Shown here: piece by piece, positions 1 to 2,867 of the stretch
How positions within the stretch are numbered: position 1 is the stretch's first letter
Layout of the letters: every line of letters begins with the position of its first letter
Assembly (NCBI GenBank): GCA_000432175.1
Contig: HF989506.1
Coordinates: forward strand, 1-5,177
From: Eubacterium sp. CAG:786
GTDB lineage: Bacteria > Bacillota > Clostridia > Oscillospirales > Ruminococcaceae
DNA: 5,177 nucleotides
Reading direction: 5' to 3'
Program-made: the position numbers and the translations under genes
Notes under the pieces: model-generated
What the model was told of the DNA's origin: nothing
The model's input: the letters and a program-made list of their open reading frames with translations, nothing else
Database searches by the model: none

Positions 1-2
1 AG

Positions 3-629
3 GATATTCGTGTTGATAATAATATACCAATATCTAATGTTATTTATTATTGTGAAGAAGCAAGAATTAAAAGTGAAGGACTTATAAAATGTAATCTTAG
101 TAATAATACATATATCAAGCAATACTTCCTACAATCATGTCTATGCTGCGGAATAGATAAAAACGGTCGATATATGTTAATAGCCAAAAACAAAAGAGTA
201 TTAGACAGCATTGCAATAAATAGAATAAAAGATAATACAGAAACTGAAATGTATTATTCAGACAACTGTTGGTGCTATAGATTATTCCGTCGGCAAGATG
301 GGTTTTATATTGAGAAAGTAAAAATAAATCTGGCAGACTATTATATATGTCCGCAGATTTGTATGAATTTATTTATAGGAACTATACAACATCAGGCCGA
401 TAATAATATTTTGACAGTCACATACACAGACCGCGACGGAAATGAATGTAAGATTCGCGGAACAAGCAGCGAAGAATGGTATAGCCGGACAAGTCAAATA
501 TCCGGCAGATATATACACAATACTACCACTAACGGCGCAAAAATACGATTAGCAAATATTAAAACCGGTAAGATAATGGTTATTCCACTGCATAGGTTTG
601 TGGGATATTATGTGTATAACAATTTATAA
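3..629 (+). CDS. Unrecognised protein, 5'-truncated by the window edge (208 residues visible)
   Basis: The frame is open from the first complete codon at position 3 to the TAA at 627-629, so the gene begins upstream of the window. An ATG at 174 (visible residue 58) could be read as a start, but there is no Shine-Dalgarno sequence before it and the frame stays open through it, so I take it as internal. The visible protein has no membrane segment or signal peptide. It is Tyr-, Asn- and Ile-rich and carries a small cysteine cluster (SCLCCG, residues 45-50) plus scattered Cys at 17 and 30 and in the NCWC, YICP and QICM stretches. The middle has DRDGNE, and the C-terminal part (KIRLANIKTGKIMVIPLHRF) looks like beta-strand. 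I do not recognise the family and assign no function. Codon use is strongly AT-biased (many ATA, AAT, AGA), unlike the lipoprotein genes downstream, which suggests horizontally acquired DNA. An intrinsic terminator follows directly, so it is probably not co-transcribed with the recombinase. Confidence 0.75.
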   Translation, partial: DIRVDNNIPISNVIYYCEEARIKSEGLIKCNLSNNTYIKQYFLQSCLCCGIDKNGRYMLIAKNKRVLDSIAINRIKDNTETEMYYSDNCWCYRLFRRQDGFYIEKVKINLADYYICPQICMNLFIGTIQHQADNNILTVTYTDRDGNECKIRGTSSEEWYSRTSQISGRYIHNTTTNGAKIRLANIKTGKIMVIPLHRFVGYYVYNNL

Positions 630-630
630 C

Positions 631-660
631 CAACATGAGGCGGTTTTCCGCCTTTTGTTG
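631..660 (+). terminator. Intrinsic terminator after the upstream gene
   Basis: A hairpin starts one base after the stop codon. The core stem AGGCGG/CCGCCT (638-643 with 648-653) closes a TTTT loop and is followed by TTTTGTTG. The stem can extend outward through a G-U pair and one mismatch to CAACA/TGTTG (631-635 with 656-660). The GC-rich stem followed by a T run is the classic rho-independent form, and its position separates the upstream gene from the recombinase. Confidence 0.75.
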
Positions 661-666
661 TATAAT
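661..666 (+). promoter_or_regulatory. Possible -10 element for the recombinase gene
   Basis: A perfect TATAAT sits immediately after the terminator and 26 bases before the recombinase ATG, where a short-leader promoter would be expected. There is no recognisable -35 hexamer 16-18 bp upstream, because that space is the terminator stem, and no extended -10 TGn. The surroundings are very AT-rich, so a chance match is possible. If real it would be a weak promoter, which would suit low recombinase expression. Confidence 0.3.
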
Positions 667-691
667 TATATAAAATGAAAGGAGAAGCAGA

Positions 692-1552
692 ATGAAAAAA
701 GAAGTATTAATAACCGAGCGGTCAATAAAGAAGTTTGAAAAGTATATGCGCGAACAGGAACGCAGCACTAGTACCATAAGCAACTACATTCGCGAATTAC
801 GGGCATTGCAGTTTTATTCCGACGGAGAAGCTATCACCAAAACCAAGCTGCTTGAATATAAATCCATTCTGAATGACAGATACAAGCCATCAACCGTTAA
901 TGTCAGCGTTGCAGCGATAAACAGTTATTTGAAATTTATTGGCAGAAACGACATTGCGTTGAAACCGGTCAGAGTACAGAAAAACAGCTTCGAGGAAAAT
1001 GACAAGGAGCTTAGTAAATCAGATTACGAACGGCTGACAGTCACAGCATACAAAAACGGAGATGAGCGGCTGGCGCTGGCGGTTCAGACGATATGCTCAA
1101 CGGGAATACGCGTATCAGAATTACAATACATAACTGTGCAGGCAAAAGCTGACGGTCATACAATAATCGCCTGTAAGGGTAAACGGCGGACACTGTTCCT
1201 GCCGCAAAAGCTTTGCAGATTACTAAAGCAATACTGCGATAAAAGGTGTATAACCCAGGGTGCAGTATTTGTTACATCAGGCGGAAAACCTCTCGACAGA
1301 AGCAACCTGTGGAAGCAGATGAAACGCCTGTGCGAGCAGGCGAAGGTTCAGAAAAGCAAGGTCTACCCGCACAATCTGCGCCACCTGTTCGCACGAACCT
1401 ACTATAACCGTGAAAAGGATCTGTCGCGCCTTGCTGACATTCTCGGGCATTCTTCCATCAATACTACAAGAATATACACACGGGAGTGCGGGGCTGTCCA
1501 TGCGCGACAAATAGAGGGTTTAGGGTTAATAAGAAATACCACACAATGTTAA
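692..1552 (+). CDS. Tyrosine recombinase (XerC/D-like site-specific DNA invertase/integrase)
   Basis: A complete 286-residue site-specific recombinase, slightly shorter than XerC/XerD (about 300). The start is set by AAAGGAG at 678-684, 7 bases before the ATG. Residues about 8-95 form the helical SAM-like core-binding domain typical of phage-integrase N-termini; about 105-275 form the catalytic domain. The full active site is visible with Xer-like spacing: R140 (STGIRVSEL), K162 in the beta-hairpin (CKGKRR), H227-x-x-R230 (PHNLRH), H253 (LGHSS) and the nucleophile Y262 (TTRIYTR). From family knowledge, such enzymes cut and rejoin DNA through a 3'-phosphotyrosine, exchanging strands across a short core. 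The last five codons and the TAA lie inside the left 26-bp inverted repeat, so the gene abuts its probable substrate. That, with no other mobile-element gene visible, favours a dedicated promoter invertase over a prophage or transposon integrase, though the latter is not excluded. Chromosome-dimer resolution (XerC/D proper) is unlikely given the context. Confidence 0.93.
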   Translation: MKKEVLITERSIKKFEKYMREQERSTSTISNYIRELRALQFYSDGEAITKTKLLEYKSILNDRYKPSTVNVSVAAINSYLKFIGRNDIALKPVRVQKNSFEENDKELSKSDYERLTVTAYKNGDERLALAVQTICSTGIRVSELQYITVQAKADGHTIIACKGKRRTLFLPQKLCRLLKQYCDKRCITQGAVFVTSGGKPLDRSNLWKQMKRLCEQAKVQKSKVYPHNLRHLFARTYYNREKDLSRLADILGHSSINTTRIYTRECGAVHARQIEGLGLIRNTTQC

Positions 1553-1569
1553 TTGTGTGGTATTTTAGT
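1534..1569 (+). terminator. Possible terminator formed by the left repeat, 3' of the recombinase
   Basis: The left site forms a perfect 14-bp stem (1534-1547 with 1552-1565) with a 4-base loop, followed by TTTAGT. It could end the recombinase transcript, but the stem is only moderately GC-rich and the T run short. The T-rich base is provided partly by the invertible segment (1562-1566), so inversion would replace it with GAATG and weaken any terminator. The primary role as a recombination site is better supported. Confidence 0.35.
1536..1561 (-). repeat. Left inverted-repeat recombination site (IRL)
   Basis: This is the reverse complement of the right copy, identical over 26 bp. It is itself a palindrome: on the + strand, arm ACCACACAAT, core GTTA (1548-1551), arm ATTGTGTGGT. 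At this copy the arms extend to 14 bp each (1534-1547 and 1552-1565). Only the 4-bp core is asymmetric. Symmetric arms around a short asymmetric core is the usual layout of a tyrosine recombinase crossover site, one monomer per arm. The site overlaps the last five codons and the stop codon of the recombinase. Confidence 0.85.
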
Positions 1570-1572
1570 CTA

Positions 1573-1581
1573 GTAAAGCAA
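1573..1581 (+). repeat. Accessory 9-bp repeat GTAAAGCAA, copy 1 (inside the segment)
   Basis: GTAAAGCAA lies 11 bp to the right of the left site, and the same nine bases recur 6 bp right of the right site (1758-1766), followed in both by an ATCT..TTC pattern (AATCTTC versus ACATCTGTTC). In the given orientation the two copies are direct repeats. After inversion this copy reads TTGCTTTAC at 1706-1714 and becomes complementary to the other. It may be an accessory protein site, a leader-RNA stem, or a relic of duplication. Confidence 0.5.
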
Positions 1582-1595
1582 ATCTTCCCGAAAAT

Positions 1596-1624
1596 ATTAT
1601 ATCACAATACGGGTTAAATTGCAA
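1596..1624 (-). promoter_or_regulatory. Strong sigma-A-type promoter inside the invertible segment, facing left
   Basis: Read on the minus strand: -35 TTGCAA (1619-1624), a 17-bp spacer (1602-1618), and -10 TATAAT (1596-1601) preceded by TGa, making an extended -10. Upstream of the -35, the minus strand has A- and T-runs like an UP element (about 1625-1665). The start point should be near 1588-1590. In this orientation transcription runs through the left repeat and then antisense into the recombinase gene. After inversion the same promoter would lie at 1663-1691 on the + strand, with its start near 1698, reading into the lipoprotein genes. It is by far the best promoter match in the window. 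Confidence 0.8.
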
Positions 1625-1725
1625 GTAGTTTTGTAATAAAAATCTTTTAATTTTGATTATTTTATCGAAAAATAGAATTTTATATAGCCGAAAATGCGCA
1701 TAACAGCAATGGAAAACGAGCATTC

Positions 1726-1751
1726 ACCACACAATTAACATTGTGTGGTAT
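1726..1751 (+). repeat. Right inverted-repeat recombination site (IRR)
   Basis: Identical to the reverse complement of 1536-1561, with arms ACCACACAAT and ATTGTGTGGT around core TAAC (1736-1739). The perfect arms here are 10 bp, because the outer flanks (CATTC before, GGTGG after) do not pair as they do at the left site. The centre-to-centre distance to the left site is 188 bp. It lies 64 bp before the start codon of the first lipoprotein gene. Confidence 0.85.
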
Positions 1752-1815
1752 GGTGGTGTAAAGCAACATCTGTTCTGCATTTTTTAATTTACAAGTTGAA
1801 AAGGAAGGTAAAATC
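1752..1815 (+). promoter_or_regulatory. Fixed leader and ribosome binding site of the lipoprotein operon
   Basis: This 64-bp stretch between the right repeat and the ATG holds the second GTAAAGCAA copy, a T run (about 1780-1785) and the ribosome binding site AAGGAAGG (1801-1808), 7 bases before the start codon. I see no convincing -35/-10 pair here: the TTGTGT at 1741-1746 has nothing resembling a -10 at the right distance. The operon therefore seems to rely on a promoter brought in by inversion or on read-through. Confidence 0.6.
1758..1766 (+). repeat. Accessory 9-bp repeat GTAAAGCAA, copy 2 (outside the segment)
   Basis: The second copy of the nonamer lies outside the invertible segment, in the leader of the lipoprotein gene, and is therefore fixed. 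Together with copy 1 it brackets the right site after inversion. Confidence 0.5.
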
Positions 1816-2856
1816 ATGAACAAGAGAATAATTGCATTGCTTACCGTGTCAGCATTATTACTGACAACCGGTTGCAGCAAGGGCGAACCGAGCGTTGCAA
1901 GTATATCGGAAGCAGTTTCCGAAAGCACATCGTCAACGACTTCAACGGAAAGCACTGTAGGTGACACAAGCGAGCCTGCGCAGACCGCAGAAGAATCCAC
2001 CACCGCAGACGAAAAGCAGCCCACCGAGGAAGCGGCTCAAACTCAGGATAATCCCCTGCTTGCTATGGACGCGCAGGAGCTTTACGAAATGGCGCATGAA
2101 TTATCAGGCGACGATACGCCTTATATTGAATATGCCCGAATAAAAAAGTATCATAATGTTCTGGAGGACTCAAACAGAAAGCTGAGCTACGTCTATGAGA
2201 GCTTTCCACAGGAGGACGGCTCGGTTGCGGTAGTCAGGTCTACTATCTATGTGGGGCTTCTCGAATGCGCAGAATCATACTACGTTTCAAACACCGCAGA
2301 CGGCATTACCGCCAAACTCGGCGAAAGGTGCGATATCAGCGATGTTAGTGGAATGCCCGAGGGATATACTATGCCGGCAGCAGATTACACCGACCCCATG
2401 TCGCCCATAGACCCCGACGGACTTACCGCAGGCGACATTTACACGGCAATCGACTTTCTTGCGGACGTATTCTCAAAGGCAGAAATCGGCGAGTGCGAGA
2501 ACCGTTTTAATGGCGGCATATGCACCTATAATGGCGACAGCTCCTATGAGTGGGTAGTAAGCCTGTTCAAGAAGTATTTTACAGAGGATTTGTTCAACGC
2601 CTGCTACGACGCGGAAAGCGGTACGCTGCTCGGCAAATATGTCAACGACAACGGAACCTGCGTCAGGAATCCCGTTGCATTCGGCGGTCCTATCCCCGAT
2701 GTGTTCAAGTGCGAATTTGTAACCAATAACGACAGCGAGATAGTCGTGCGCACTTATCTGCGTGACACTGCATATGGTGATGAATGGACAGTTCTTTCCG
2801 CGCTCACAAAAACCGAAAACGGCTGGAAAATCAGTCGCTGCAACGAAAAGGAATGA
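1816..2856 (+). CDS. Cell-surface lipoprotein with a Ser/Thr/Glu-rich linker, function unknown
   Basis: A 346-residue predicted lipoprotein. The start is fixed by the AAGGAAGG ribosome binding site. Residues 1-19 are a short type II signal peptide (N-K-R, then a hydrophobic stretch) with lipobox TTG|C, so C20 should be lipidated and the protein anchored to the outer face of the membrane. Thr at -3 is less usual than Leu. Residues 21-79 are a low-complexity Ser/Thr/Glu/Ala/Gln linker, as in lipoproteins that reach through a thick wall. Residues 80-346 look folded and contain eight further cysteines (151, 172, 227, 236, 263, 282, 299, 342). The C-terminal part (about 243-343: VVSLFKKYFTEDLF near its start, TENGWKISR at its end) resembles NTF2/SnoaL-like domains found in Bacillota lipoproteins, but this is a weak, by-eye impression. 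I do not recognise the family. It is the first gene after the invertible promoter and the probable phase-varied product. The next gene starts 11 bp later. Confidence 0.88.
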   Translation: MNKRIIALLTVSALLLTTGCSKGEPSVASISEAVSESTSSTTSTESTVGDTSEPAQTAEESTTADEKQPTEEAAQTQDNPLLAMDAQELYEMAHELSGDDTPYIEYARIKKYHNVLEDSNRKLSYVYESFPQEDGSVAVVRSTIYVGLLECAESYYVSNTADGITAKLGERCDISDVSGMPEGYTMPAADYTDPMSPIDPDGLTAGDIYTAIDFLADVFSKAEIGECENRFNGGICTYNGDSSYEWVVSLFKKYFTEDLFNACYDAESGTLLGKYVNDNGTCVRNPVAFGGPIPDVFKCEFVTNNDSEIVVRTYLRDTAYGDEWTVLSALTKTENGWKISRCNEKE

Positions 2857-2867
2857 GGTGTAACGGC

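Larger units (their letters stand above)
1536..1751. other. Putative invertible promoter element (phase-variation switch)
   Basis: Two identical 26-bp sequences in inverted orientation (1536-1561 and 1726-1751) bound 164 bp that code for nothing convincing but hold a near-consensus promoter on the minus strand. A tyrosine recombinase ends inside the left copy and a lipoprotein operon begins 64 bp after the right copy. From established knowledge, this combination of adjacent recombinase, short inverted repeats, a promoter between them and surface genes downstream is the hallmark of invertible-promoter switches such as fimS in Escherichia coli and the recombinase-controlled switches of Clostridioides and Bacteroides. 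Inversion maps position x to 3287 minus x. It leaves both site sequences and the recombinase stop codon unchanged. In this orientation the promoter faces away from the lipoproteins, so I infer the OFF state. That inversion actually occurs is inference. Confidence 0.82.

Noticed and set aside
174..629. Reading the left gene as a complete 151-residue protein starting at the ATG at 174
   Set aside because: No ribosome binding site precedes it and the frame is open from position 3, so it is better read as a gene truncated by the window edge.
675..695. Six-codon mini-ORF (ATG at 675, TGA overlapping the recombinase ATG) as a leader peptide
   Set aside because: It has no ribosome binding site of its own, and the sequence is simply the recombinase's AAAGGAG region.
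1587..1613. CCCG...CGGG dyad around the -10 of the minus-strand promoter as an operator
   Set aside because: Only four bases per half-site and no further symmetry, so too little to call.
1631..1678. Right-facing promoter inside the segment (TTGTAA 1631-1636 with GATTAT 1655-1660, or TAGAAT at 1673-1678)
   Set aside because: Matches are only 4 of 6 at each element for the first, and the second lacks a -35 at the right spacing. They are expected by chance in such AT-rich DNA, though a weak basal promoter cannot be excluded.
1536..1751. attL/attR ends of an integrated element or prophage
   Set aside because: Element ends are direct repeats. These copies are inverted, only 164 bp lie between them, and the recombinase is outside.
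1536..1751. Terminal inverted repeats of a small insertion sequence or MITE
   Set aside because: Each repeat is itself palindromic with an asymmetric core, which fits a recombinase crossover site. No flanking target duplication is visible: AATAAGAA on the left and GGTGGTGT on the right do not match. A MITE is not absolutely excluded.
1536..1766. Integron attC site or CRISPR repeats
   Set aside because: No attC-type R/L boxes or cassette array are seen, and there are only two copies, in inverted orientation, without regular spacers.
1680..2024. Minus-strand frames overlapping the recombinase and lipoprotein genes (for example 1277-1510, 1680-2024, 2831-3076, 3552-3809, 4410-4634)
   Set aside because: They are shadows of the + strand genes, with no ribosome binding sites and no recognisable protein features.
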